Below, piece by piece: positions 49,201-61,200 of a DNA stretch of 64,000 nt. Position 1 is the stretch's first letter; the number at the start of each line of letters is the position of its first letter. The notes under the pieces were generated by a model that was given only the letters and a program-made list of their open reading frames with translations, made no database searches and had not been told where the DNA came from. Position numbers and translations under genes: made by a program. This DNA comes from Mytilus californianus (lineage: Eukaryota; Mollusca; Bivalvia; Mytilida; Mytilidae), in NCBI RefSeq assembly GCF_021869535.1, contig NW_026262690.1, forward strand, positions 60,520,995 to 60,584,994, given 5' to 3'.

Positions 49201-52200
49201 AGGTTTTGATTTGAATGATTATTGGTGGTTATGGAAAATATGAAAATTTTCAAGTTATTAAAAAAATAGTGAAAAGGGTGTATGAATTTGTAAGTTTTTA
49301 TGTTTGTCATGTTATTTTACAGGTTCCAGCATTTGTTACAGCTGGAGGAGACTGCATATTTGAAAGCAATGCCATTGCACACTATCGTATGTACTCATAG
49401 TTAAAAGATTGTATTGTCTATTCACATGAATTACATAATGAATGCATACAATGATACATGCACATGACAGCCAAAAAAAAAAAAAAAGCAATGTGCATGT
49501 ATAAAATGATGTAGGCACTTTCCTAGTCCTTGATCTTTTGTCTATGTCTAAGGAGAATTAACTAATAATATATTTGCTAAACAAGAAAAACTGTTGACAT
49601 TGAACATACAAGGTATAATTAAAAAAAGGTGTGACTGTGGTAAGGTAGAGGCTATTATTACAATGTACTTTCAGAATTGTAATGTACCGTAGAAAGGCTT
49701 GTATAGTTCGCAGTGGTACATAGTCCGCACCCCCTTCTCCCCACGAAATTTTAGGTAAAAAAACTTTTTGTAACTGTTAGAAAAGGTCTAATGAAACTCC
49801 GGTAATTTCAAATCCTGTGCGGTCGTTTGCGGTATTTTCTTGGAAAAACCTGTTTTCCATCATCAAACAGAAGCTGAAACTGCTTGTTAATGATTCTAGA
49901 ACGCTTCATGATTGTTAAAATAAGTTTAATTCACTTAAAAAACAATTAAGAAACTTGTGTATGTTTAAACAGGAAGTTTAAAAAGCACGTGTAAAAGAAG
50001 AAATTAACTGGTGAGAGTCGAAATCCGTACATAACAGATATCACTATAATACGACTTTGAAAGTAAAACAGTTTTATCCTTTTGTAAAACAGTCTTTAAT
50101 ATATCTATCACATTAATGTTTGAAGGGTCTAAAGCTAATACAAACCATATTAGTCAGTATGAAACACCAAAACGGAACGAACAATAACCGATTTCGTTTT
50201 GTAGTTTACAAATTCTAAGCTGGTTTACGGTTGTCTTTTTCACTATGTTTGTATCGTTTCAATCGAGCAGATACCAGTTTATTTCAACCAATGCATTGAA
50301 AAGAAACGAGAAATTTGTAATGAAAGGTTTAGTTTTTATATTTATCAGTATTAATTTGATATTGAATAGAAATAACTTATTAATATGGATGAGTTAAAAT
50401 TATTAGTTTGAAAAATGATAAGAGCGCCCTCTACAATAGAAATAACAAAGATGGCGGAACGTAAACAAACCACCTCGACCGCGAAATTGAAATTTTTCTC
50501 TTATTTCTTGCTTATTGTACTCTATAGTCCGCACCCCGTCTGGAAGGTCCAATTTTGGAGAATAAAACCGCGGACTATACAAGCCTTTCTACGGTAAACA
50601 AGAGTATTAACATAAAACCTCAAAGCTAGAAATGATGGCTGATCCTAAGATCATACATGGTGTTTGAGGTGGGGATTCTCTTGCTTCTGCCTCCAGCAAA
50701 TTAAAGACTTCAAGACTCGTCATTTGCCCAATTAAAACCAATTTAACAAAGGCATGCTATGACTGATCCACACCTTGTCGGTCAAGGCCAAGCTGACAGT
50801 CTGTTTGCGGTAGTGTGCCTACCTGAACTGAAGTAGGTTGATGGCCAAACTAGAAAATAGGTATTTGCTGCTTCTCTGCTCAGCACATGCCATGTAGGAG
50901 TAAGAGTAAAGACTATTCAGCTAAGAGTCCTAATAATGTATTCCAGTTAGGGTAACAGTTCTTCCTGCAGACTGTTACCTTGTCAACTAGAACTTAAAAA
51001 AAACCCAAATTAAACATGTTGGTCTAGTGCAAAGCAGGGTTCATATTCATATCACATAAACATGTTCTCGTCCTGAAATATGCATTTTATTTACCACTGG
51101 ATGTTGAACATACATCTATCATTTATAAATTATGCTCATGATATTGGGGTCTAGGTGTCGGAATGATTCATCTACATTGATCTTCAGCCTGTCAACACTT
51201 AGTTTGTGCAGGTGTGCTCTACTCCAATCTTAATTGACTTGGAGTCTTAGATTGTCAGTTTTCCTGTTGAAGGTCATGGTTTACTGATCTTGTTTTACAT
51301 AACTTCATGTACAAAGGTTATTGATGAAATTCATAAAGTAAATATTTTTTATTTTAGTTGGGAACACTCAGTTGAGGGGTAAGAATGACAAAGATGCATC
51401 ATTCATTTTACAGTGGATTAATTTTGGTGACAATGAAATTCTTCCAGCATCTTGTACCTGGGTATATCCATGTCTAGGTATTGTGCAGTACAACAAACAG
51501 GTATGTAAAATTAAATTACAAGAGAAGGACATATGTTGCAAATAAGATTTTTATACGACAGCAAAAAAATTTTTTGTGGTCGTATATTGGTATGACGTTG
51601 GCGTCGTCGTCGTTGTCCGAAGACACATTAGTTTTCGCACTCTAACTTTAGTTTAAGTGAATGGATCTCAATGAAATTTTACCATAAGGTTCAATACCAC
51701 AAAAGGAAGGTGGGGATTGATTTTGGGGGTTATGGTACCCACAGTTAAGGAATTAAGGGCCAAAAAGGGGCCAAAAATAAGCATTTTTGTAACTTCCAGA
51801 CATAACTTGTGTGTAAGTGTATGGATCTCTCTGACATTGTACCACAAGGTTCCATATCACAAAGGGAATGCTGGGATTGATTTCGGGGATAATTGCCTCC
51901 AAATTTTAGGAATTGGGGGCCAAAAAGGGGCAAAAAACAAGCATTTTTCTTGTAACATGACAATAACTTGTGTGTAAGTGTATGGATCTTTATGAAATTG
52001 TACTACAAGGTTCCATATCACAAAGGGAAAGCTGGAATTGAGTTTGGGGGTAATTGCCCAAAAAGTGTAGGAATAAGGGGCTAAAAATAAGCATTTTTCT
52101 AGTTTCCAGACAATAACATCGTGTTCAAATGTATGGATCTCTCTGAAATTGTACCTCAAGGTACCATACCACAAAGGGAAGGCTGGGATTGATTTTGGGG

Positions 52201-55200
52201 GTAATTCCCTCAAAATTTTAGGAATTAGGGGCCATAAAAGGGCAAAAAAACAAGCATTTTTCTAGTTTCATGACAATAACTTGTGTGTAAGTGTATGGAT
52301 CTTTATGAAATTGTACTGCAAGGTTCCATATCACAAAGGGAAAGCTGGGTTTGAGTTTGGGGGTAATTGTCCGAAACGTTTAGGAATTTGGGGCCAAAAA
52401 GGGGCCAAAAAACAAGCATTTTTCTAGTTTCTAGACAATAACTTGTGTTCAAGTGTATGGATCTCTCTGAAATTGTACTGCAAGGTACCATACCACATAG
52501 GGAAAGCTGGGATTGAGTTTGGGGGTGATGAATCACAAGGGGGTTCAAAAAATTGGGGGGGGGGGGGGGGGGTTCCTTTTTTTTCTTTAAAATTTTCCAT
52601 TTTAAATTGGTTATTTCTGATTTATATATAAAAGCAAATAATAATGATATGGTTTGAATAGGTAAATTAAAAAATTTTTAAGTTCTTAGACCACTTTCAT
52701 TCTGTGTGAGAAACCTATGCTGTGTCAAATATTTAATTACAATCCAAATTCAGTGCTGTATCAAGCTTGAATGTTGTGTCCATACTTGCCCCAACTGTTC
52801 AGGGTTAGACCTCTGCGGTCGTATCAAGCTGCGCCCCAGAGGAGCATTTTAATATCTGTAGAGCTAGAATTGTGAAGTTCAGGAACATGTCTTAAAAATT
52901 TGCTTGCACATCTTGTTTTTGGATTTGAATTGTTGAAATATCAATTTTATCTAGCTTGATGATAGCAGTTCATGCATTTGCTGATATTTGTAGTTATAGT
53001 TGGAGATTTAAGATTGTTGCAGTTTAAATTTAAACACAGACATGTACAAAAAAAGTTGAAATTCCACAGAAGTAAATGTTTAACCAAACATCAGCAGAGA
53101 TAATTGTTTTATTTCAGAACTGTATGGTGATATCCTTTTGTTGTAAGCATGAATTAAAACAAATATTTATTTGTATTGACATTATTTTTTATAGTATGTG
53201 TGTAATGTGAACATACAATTTTAAAGAAAAAAAAATGAACAAATGAAAAATCATTTGTAAAAACTTCAAGAATTTGATGTGCAATATTTTTTTATAGGAA
53301 ACAGAGCGTGCTAAGGCACAGGTGAAAAAAGTTCTGACTGTGTTAGACAACTACCTGCTGACACGTACATACCTTGTAGGAGAACGCATCACTCAGGCTG
53401 ACATTAGTGTTGCTTGCAATTTATTGTCACTGTACAAATATGTAAGTTACTATTAGTAAGATTTGAACACAAAAATTTGTCAGTTATACTGGTAAGTCCA
53501 TTCCTAATTAATTTGGTCTTTTCACCTCACGCTGTCATAATAGCCAGGGAAGCCATCGTCTCAGAGTAGCTTCTGTCAGGCCGGCTATCAGTGAAAGAGT
53601 TAACTTAAAAGGATTGCCAGTTTTCCTGTTGAGGTTGTGATTTGTACTCCAGCTTCCTCAACCAATAAAAACTGGCCACTATGTTATAGCTAAGGTAGTT
53701 GAGAGTGGTGTTAAAACACACAAGATTTCATTTTACGAAAATACATTTTCTACATTAAAATAGTTTGGTAACTTCAGTAATAAAACATAGGGTCCTTTGA
53801 TTTTTACTAAATTGTATCTATCTGTTGATGTTTATATTTAAATTATAACAGTCTGATTAGTATTTTGTATTTAGGTCACTAGAACTGTGGAATTTGAATG
53901 GTCATTCAATATCAGTAATACCTTCACCTGTGGCATACAATATTGTGAGAGTAAACACCTATAAAATAAAGTAGAAGGTTCTTTTGAACAAAATTGTATG
54001 GGATATTATATTTGTTTATAGATCACATGCTCTTCTGTCAGAACTAGTTTAAAAGGCATCCCATTATTATTGATGTGAAACAATTTTTCGTGTTGAGCAA
54101 TGGAGTCAGTTTTTGGAAAGTTTGCTATAGCTTGCTATAGCAATATACTTTCCTAAGGCATCTGCCTCAAACTGGAAGTTGGACAGACTATCTTACTATG
54201 TCTACTCCTAGATAATGTAGTACTAGTGTTTGAATACTAATTCTAGGAGTTGCTTTTAAAATTTTGAGTTACTTCTATTTTGATTAGCTTACAGCTTGAA
54301 TTAAAAAGTACTGAATTTTCATCGATAATTCAAATGAATTCAACTTCATTTTGAAAATGGCTATCACAAACACTACTTCGTGGATCTGCGCTGCGCGGAA
54401 ATTAAAATCAATACACATCTACATGAGACAGCAGTTTCTACGTTATGCTTTTATTAGCTCACCTGGCCAGATGGGCCAAGTGAGCTTTTCTTATCACTTG
54501 GTGTCCGTCGTCGTCGTCATTAACTTTTTATACGACCGCAAAAATTAAAAATTTTTTGGTCGTATATTGGTATGACGTTGGCGTCGTCGTCGATGTCCGG
54601 CGTCGTCTGAAAACACATTGGTTTTCGCACTGTAACTTTAGTTTAAGTGAATGGATCTCCATGAAATTTTACCTTAAGGTTCAATACCACGAAAGGAAGG
54701 TTGGGATTGATTTTGGGGGTTATGGTACCAACAGTTAAGGAATTAGGGGCCAAAAAGGGGCCAAAAATAAGCATTTTTGTAACTTCCAGACAATAACTTG
54801 TGTGTAAGTGTATGGATCTCTCTGACATTGTACCACAAGGTTCCATATCACAAAGGGAAGGCTGTAATTGATTTTGGGGGTAATTGCCTCAAAATTTTAG
54901 GAATTAGGGGCCAAAAAAGGGGCAAAAAACAAGCATTTTTCTAGTTTCATGACAATAACTTGTGTGTAAGTGTTTGGATATTTCTGTAATTGTACTACAA
55001 GGTTCCATATCACAAAGGGAAAGCTGGAATTGAGTTTGGGGGTAATTGCCCGAAACGTTTAGGAATTGGGGGCCAAAAATAAGCATTTTTCTAGTTTGCA
55101 GACAATAACTTGTGTTCAAGTGTATGGATCTCTCTGAAATTGTACTGCAAGGTACCATACCACAAAGGGAAGGCTGGTATTGAGTTTGGGGGTGATGAAT

Positions 55201-55228
55201 CATAAGGGGGTTCAAAAAATTTGGGAGG

Positions 55229-55263
<35 letters not shown>

Positions 55264-58200
55264 CCTTTTTTTTTTTCTTTTAAAATTTTCCATTTTAAGT
55301 TGGTTATTTCTGATTAATATTTAAAAGCAAATAATAATGATATGGTAGGAGATACACACCAAACAGGATGTGTAAATTATTATATAATAAGTATTGTGCA
55401 ATAGCAAGAAATTTTCAATTGCACAGTATTGCACAATAGCAAGAAATCTTCAATTGCACAGTATTGCGCAATAGCAAGAAATCTTCAATTGCACAGTATT
55501 GCGCAATAGCAAGAAATATCCAATAGCACAATATTGCGCAATAGCAAGAAATTGTCAATTGTACAGTATTGCGCAATAGCAAGAAATATTCATTTGCACA
55601 GTATTGTGCAAAAGAAGATACTTCGTATAAATTGCTTATTTCTTGATCAATTTCAATGGGGTTTTATTCTTGAATTCTTGGGGTTCTTTAATATGCTGAA
55701 TCTAACCATGTATTAAGTTTTTGGATTTTGGGCCCCATTTTTAAATTGGTCCACATTGAGGTCCAAAGGGTCTAAAATTTAACTTTGTTTGATTTCATCA
55801 AAAATTGAATTATTGGGGGTCTTTGATATGCCGAATCTAACCATGTATTTAGATTCTTAATTTTTGGTTCCGTTTTCAAATTGGTCTACATTAAGGTCCA
55901 AAGGGTCCAAAATTAAACTTAGTTTGATTTTAACAAAAATTGAATTTTTAGGGTTCTTTGATATGCTGAATCTAAACATGTATTTAGATTTTTGATTATG
56001 GGCCCAGTTTTCAAGTTGGTCCAAATCGGGGTCCAAAATTAAACTTTGTTTGATTTCAACAAAAATTAAATATATGGGGTTCTTTGATATGCTGAATCTA
56101 ACCATGTATTTAGATTTTTTATTTTTGGGCCCCGTTATCAACTTTGTCCACATTGAGGTCAAAAGGGTCCAAAATTAAACTTTGTTTGATTTCATCAAAA
56201 ATTGAATTCTTGGGGTTCTTTGATATGCTGAATCTAACCATGTATTTAGATTTTGGATATTGGACCATAATAGGTGAATGTCCAATTTAAAATTTTTAAG
56301 TTCTTAGACCACATTCATTCTGTGTCAGAAACCTATGCTGTGTCAAATATTTAATCACAATCCAAATTCAGAGCTGTATGAAGCTTGAATGTTGTGTCCA
56401 TACTTGCCCCAACTGTTCAGGGTTCGACCTCTGCGGTCGTATCAAGCTGCGCCCTGCGGAGCATTTTATTACATTTTGAACTTCTAGAGAACCACTGAAT
56501 GGAATGAAACCAAACATGGCATGAATGTTCCTTATGAGGTGCTTACCAAGTGTTGTTACTTTGTAGCCGATCCATCATCCAAGATGGCCGCCAGCGGGGG
56601 ACTAAGTTTAACATAGGACCCTATGGGAAATACATACAAATGTCTTCTTTTAGAGAACCACTGAATGGAATGAAACCAAACATGGCATGAATGTTCCTTA
56701 TGAGGTGCTTACCAAGTGTTGTTACTTTGTAGCCGATCCATCATCCAAGATGGCCACCAGCGGGGGACTAAGTTTAACATAGGACCCTATGGGAAATACA
56801 TACAAATGTCTTCTTTTAGAGAACCACTGAATGGAATGAAACCAAACATGGCATGAATGTTCCTTATGAGGTGCTTACCAAGTGTTGTTACTTTGAAGCC
56901 GATCCATCATCCAAGATGGCCGCCAGTTGGGGACTTAGTTTAACATAGGACCCTATGGGAAATACATACAAATGTCTTCTTTTAGAGAACCACTGAATGG
57001 AATGAAACCAAACATGGCATGAATGTTCCTTATGAGGTGCTGACCAAGTGTTATTACTTTGAAGCTGATCCATAATCCAAGATGGCCGCCAGCAGAGGAC
57101 TTAGTTTAACATAGGACCCTATGGGAAATATTTGAAAATGTCTTCTTTAAGAGAACCACTGAATGGAATGAAATCAAACATGACATGAATGTTCCTTATG
57201 AGGTGCTGACCAAGTGTTGTTACTTTGAAGCCGATCCATAATCCAAGAGAGCCGCCAGCGGAGGACTTAGTTTAACATAGGACCCTATGGGAAATACATA
57301 CAAATATCTTCTTTTAGAGAACCACTGAATGGAATGAAACCAAACATGGCATGCATGTTCCTTTTGAGGTGCTGACCAAGTGTTGTTACTTTGAAGCCGA
57401 TCCATAATCCTAGATGGCCGCCAGCAGGGGACTTAGTTTAACATAGGACCCTAAGGGAAATACATACAAATGTCTTCTTTTAGAGAACCACTGAATGGAA
57501 TGAAACCAAACATGGCATGAATGTTCCTTATGAAGTGCTGACCAAGTGCTGTTACTTTGAAGCTGATCCATCACCCAAGATGGCCGCCAGCTGGGGGACA
57601 ATGTTTAACAAAGGACCCTATGGACAATACATACAAATGTCTTCTTTTAGAGAACCACATACTGAATGGATTGAAACCAAACATGGCATGAATGTTCCTT
57701 ATGAGGTGCTGACTAAGTGTTGTTACTTTGAAGCTGATCCTTCATCCATGATGGCCGCCAGTGGGGGGACGTCCTTTAACATAAGACCCTATGGGAAATA
57801 CATACAAATGCTTCTTCTAGAGGTGCACTGAATGGAATGAAATCAAACATGGCATATATGTTTCTTATGAGTTGCTGATGAAGTGTTGCTACTTTGTTGC
57901 AGATTTACTGTTCAAGATGGCCACCAGGATTTTTTATTAAATAACAGGACCAATATTAAACCAAATTTGGCCTGGCTCATTATTAGGGTATCTGTTATGA
58001 TTTTAATCTATTTTTACATGATTTCCAAAACCAAAGTAGAATCAGGTGAGCGACACAGGCTCTTGAGAGCCTCTAGTTGGTATTCCCCAGACATGCGTGA
58101 GATCCATATATGTGTACCTCCCGACGGGAGTACAATAATCCCGGTTTCAGGGGTTTCCTCCTGTCCTCCGGTTGAAGAGAAAATAAATACTGTGTTTAAA

Positions 58201-61200
58201 ATATTTCATGAATGAACATTATGATGCTATTTTTACTACGATTTTTACAAATGTTTATTAAAGACGTAAAAGCCCGAGTGTATTGAAAGTAACCTGGTAT
58301 CTCATCTCTGCCCATAACAGACTCAAACTATAACAAACTCGGCCTATTACAAAATTGGACTATAACGTATACACTGGTATATACTATTTGTTATAAAGTC
58401 TCCCAAACAAAGTTTGGAGACTTGTTGTTTTTACTCAGTACTTATTATTTTTCTTCTTGGGGTCTAATTATGGGTATTTTGAGGGGCCTACAGAAGGGAG
58501 GGATTTACTAAAGAACCATATGGGATTTTATTTTTTTTAATTTTCAAATGACTATAACTTGAAAACAGTAAGTGATAGACACACGCGGTCTTCAGTAATG
58601 ATCACAGGACAATAAAGCAAATAAAATAAAATATAGGTTGAGTCCCTGGGGTCACCCAGCCCCCCCTCCCCCCTTCAATTGGAGAATGGGCTTTTATCTT
58701 GTAAACAGTCGAGATCCCCACACCTAAACCATATATATTCATGTATGGGATAAAACAAATCGAAAGAAATATAGCGAGCCACTCTGGGTCACCGCCACCC
58801 CCTCCTGTTTGAGAACTTGTAAACGGTCGAGATCCCCACCTTGAAACCATATATATTCTTTTATGGGACAATAAAACAAATGAAATGAAATATAGGGGGA
58901 GCCCCTGGGTGTCACTCCTAACTTTAAAACAAGTAAAACCCCCTCCTGTTTGAGAACTTGTAAACGGTTGAGATCCCCACCCCAAAACCATATATATTCT
59001 TGTATGGGACAATAAAACAAATCAAATGAAATATAAGGGGAGTCCCTGGGGGTCACCCCCACCCCGTCCTGTTTGAGAACTTGTAAACGGTCGAGATCCC
59101 CATCCCTAAACCATATATATTCTTGAATGGGACAATAAAACAAATCAAATGAAATATAGGGGAAGTTAACGGGGGTCACCCCCACCCCCTTCTTTTTGAA
59201 AACTTGTAAACGGTTGAGATCCCCACCCAGAAAACCATATATATTCTTGTACGGGACAATAAAACAAAAATGAAATATAGGGGGAGTCTATGGGGGTCAC
59301 CCCCACCCCATCCTGTTCGAGAACTTGTAAACAGTCGAGATCCCCACCTTGAAACCATATATATTCTTGTATGGGACAATAAAACAAATCAAATGAAATA
59401 TAGGGAGAGTCCCTGGGGGTCACCCTCACCCCCTCCTGTTTGAGAACTTGTAAACGGTCGAGATCCCCAACCCTTAACCATATATATTCTTGTATGGGAC
59501 TATAAAACAAATCTAATGAAATATAGGGGGAGTCCCTGGGGGTCACCCCCACCCCATCCTGTTTGAGAACTTGTATGACATACAGGGTTAATCCCTAGGC
59601 GTCACTTATGCATATCACTTTTCTAGACCAAACCAATTTGTACTGGACTGCCCAATGTCAGGCCACCATGGGAATTACTAATTATGGGAGCTTTGTTTGG
59701 GAGACTTCGTAACAGCATCCTGTTACAATTATTTCTTGTATTAAGTAAACAAATTTAAAAGTCGGAAAAAAACGTTAACCACACTATCTACTAATCGTAG
59801 TCCGAGTTTGTTCAATATATAACAATTCAAACAAGAAAACTAACTGCTTAATTAGTAATAATACATTTACTAAAAACAAATATGAAGGACCTTAATCAAT
59901 AAAAAATAAATTATCACAGGCCCCTTACATGGGATGGGCACAGAAAGAAATAAACAGAGCTTTCTGTATATTTGATTATTTTAAAACTACAGTTTAAGGT
60001 TGCAATAGAAATTATCAAAATTTTACATGAAAAACATATGAAAAAAGTGATTTTTATACGACCGCAAAAAAAATTTTGTGGTCGTATATTGGTATGACGT
60101 TGGCGTCGTCGTCGTCTTCGTCGTCCGGCGTCGTCCGAAGACACATTGGTTTTCGCACTCTAACTTTAGTTTAAGTGAATGGATCTTTATGAAATTTTAC
60201 CACAAGGTTCAATACCACAAAAGGAAGGTTGGGATTGATTTTGGGGGTTATGGTAATAACAGTAAAGGAATTAGGGGCCAAAAATAAGCATTTTTGTAAC
60301 TTCCAGACATAACTTGTGTGTTAGTGTATGGATCTCTCTGACATTGTACCACAAGGTTCCATATCACTAAAGGAATGTTGGGATTGATTTTGGGGGTAAT
60401 TGCCTCAAAATTTTAGGAATTAGGGGCCAAAAAAGGGGCAAAAAACAAGCATTTTTCTAGTTTCATGACAATAACTTGTGTGTAAGTGTATGGATCTTTC
60501 TGAAATTGTACTACAAGGTTCCATATCACAAAGGGAAAGCTGGGTTTGAGTTTGGGGGTAATTGCCCTAAACGTTTAGGAATTTGGGGCCAAAAAGGGGC
60601 CAAAAAACACATTTTTTTCTAGTTTCCAGACAATAACTTGTGTTGAAGTGTATGGATCTCTCTGAAATTGTACTGCAAGGTACCATACCACAAAGGGAAG
60701 GCTGGGATTGAGTTTGGGGGTGATGAATCATAATGGGGGTTCAAAAAATTTTGGGGGGGATTTATTTTTTTTTCCTTTTTTTTCTTTTTTTCCTTTTTTG
60801 TTTCTTTTAAAATTTTCCATTTTAAGTTGGTTATTTCTGATTTATATTTAAAATCAAATAATAATGATATGGTAGGAGATACACACCAAACAGGATGTGT
60901 AAATTATTATATAATAAGTATTGTGCAATAGCAAGAAATTTTCAATTGCACAGTATTGCACAATAGCAAGAAATCTTCAATTGCACAGTATTGCGCAATA
61001 GCAAGAAATCTTCAATTGCACAGTATTGCGCAATAGCAAGAAATATCCAATAGCACAATATTGCGCAATAGCAAGAAATTGTCAATTGTACAGTATTGCG
61101 CAATAGCAAGAAATATTTAATAGCACAGGATTGTGCAAAAGAAGATACTTCCTATAAATTGCTTATTTCTTGACCAATTTCAATGGGGTTTTATTCTTGA

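Larger units (their letters stand above)
48300..51070 (+). repeat. Diverged direct repeat pair (48300-48560 and 50790-51070)
   Basis: Both contain GCAGACTGT, TGTTGGTCTAGTSCAAAGCA and TTCATATCACAT-like segments in the same order. Unassigned family. The coordinates give the span from the first copy to the second; the sequence between is not part of it. Confidence 0.5.
54454..58076 (-). mobile_element. D-type element carrying a 166-bp satellite, antisense in eEF1-gamma intron 5
   Basis: 5' end on the minus strand: CTAGAGGCTCTCAAGAGCCT, GTGTC, GCTCACCT. 3' end: GACGACGACGACGGACACC, AGCTCACTTGGCCCATCTGG, CCAGGTGAGCT. Its body is the 166-bp array (56486-57935), unlike the units of other D copies. 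An M1 element interrupts it at 54528-56468. Confidence 0.75.

Noticed and set aside
49215-49400. 61-aa frame over eEF1-gamma exon 3 with an upstream ATG
   Set aside because: The upstream part is intron; the acceptor at 49322 sets the exon start.
57220-57831. Short frames with [14 protein letters not shown] or [18 protein letters not shown]
   Set aside because: They are the 166-bp satellite translated on opposite strands.
58602-59552. Minus-strand frames of 128-148 aa with [16 protein letters not shown]
   Set aside because: Read-through of the 120-bp H repeat; two frames of the same strand are open at once and there is no start or splice context.
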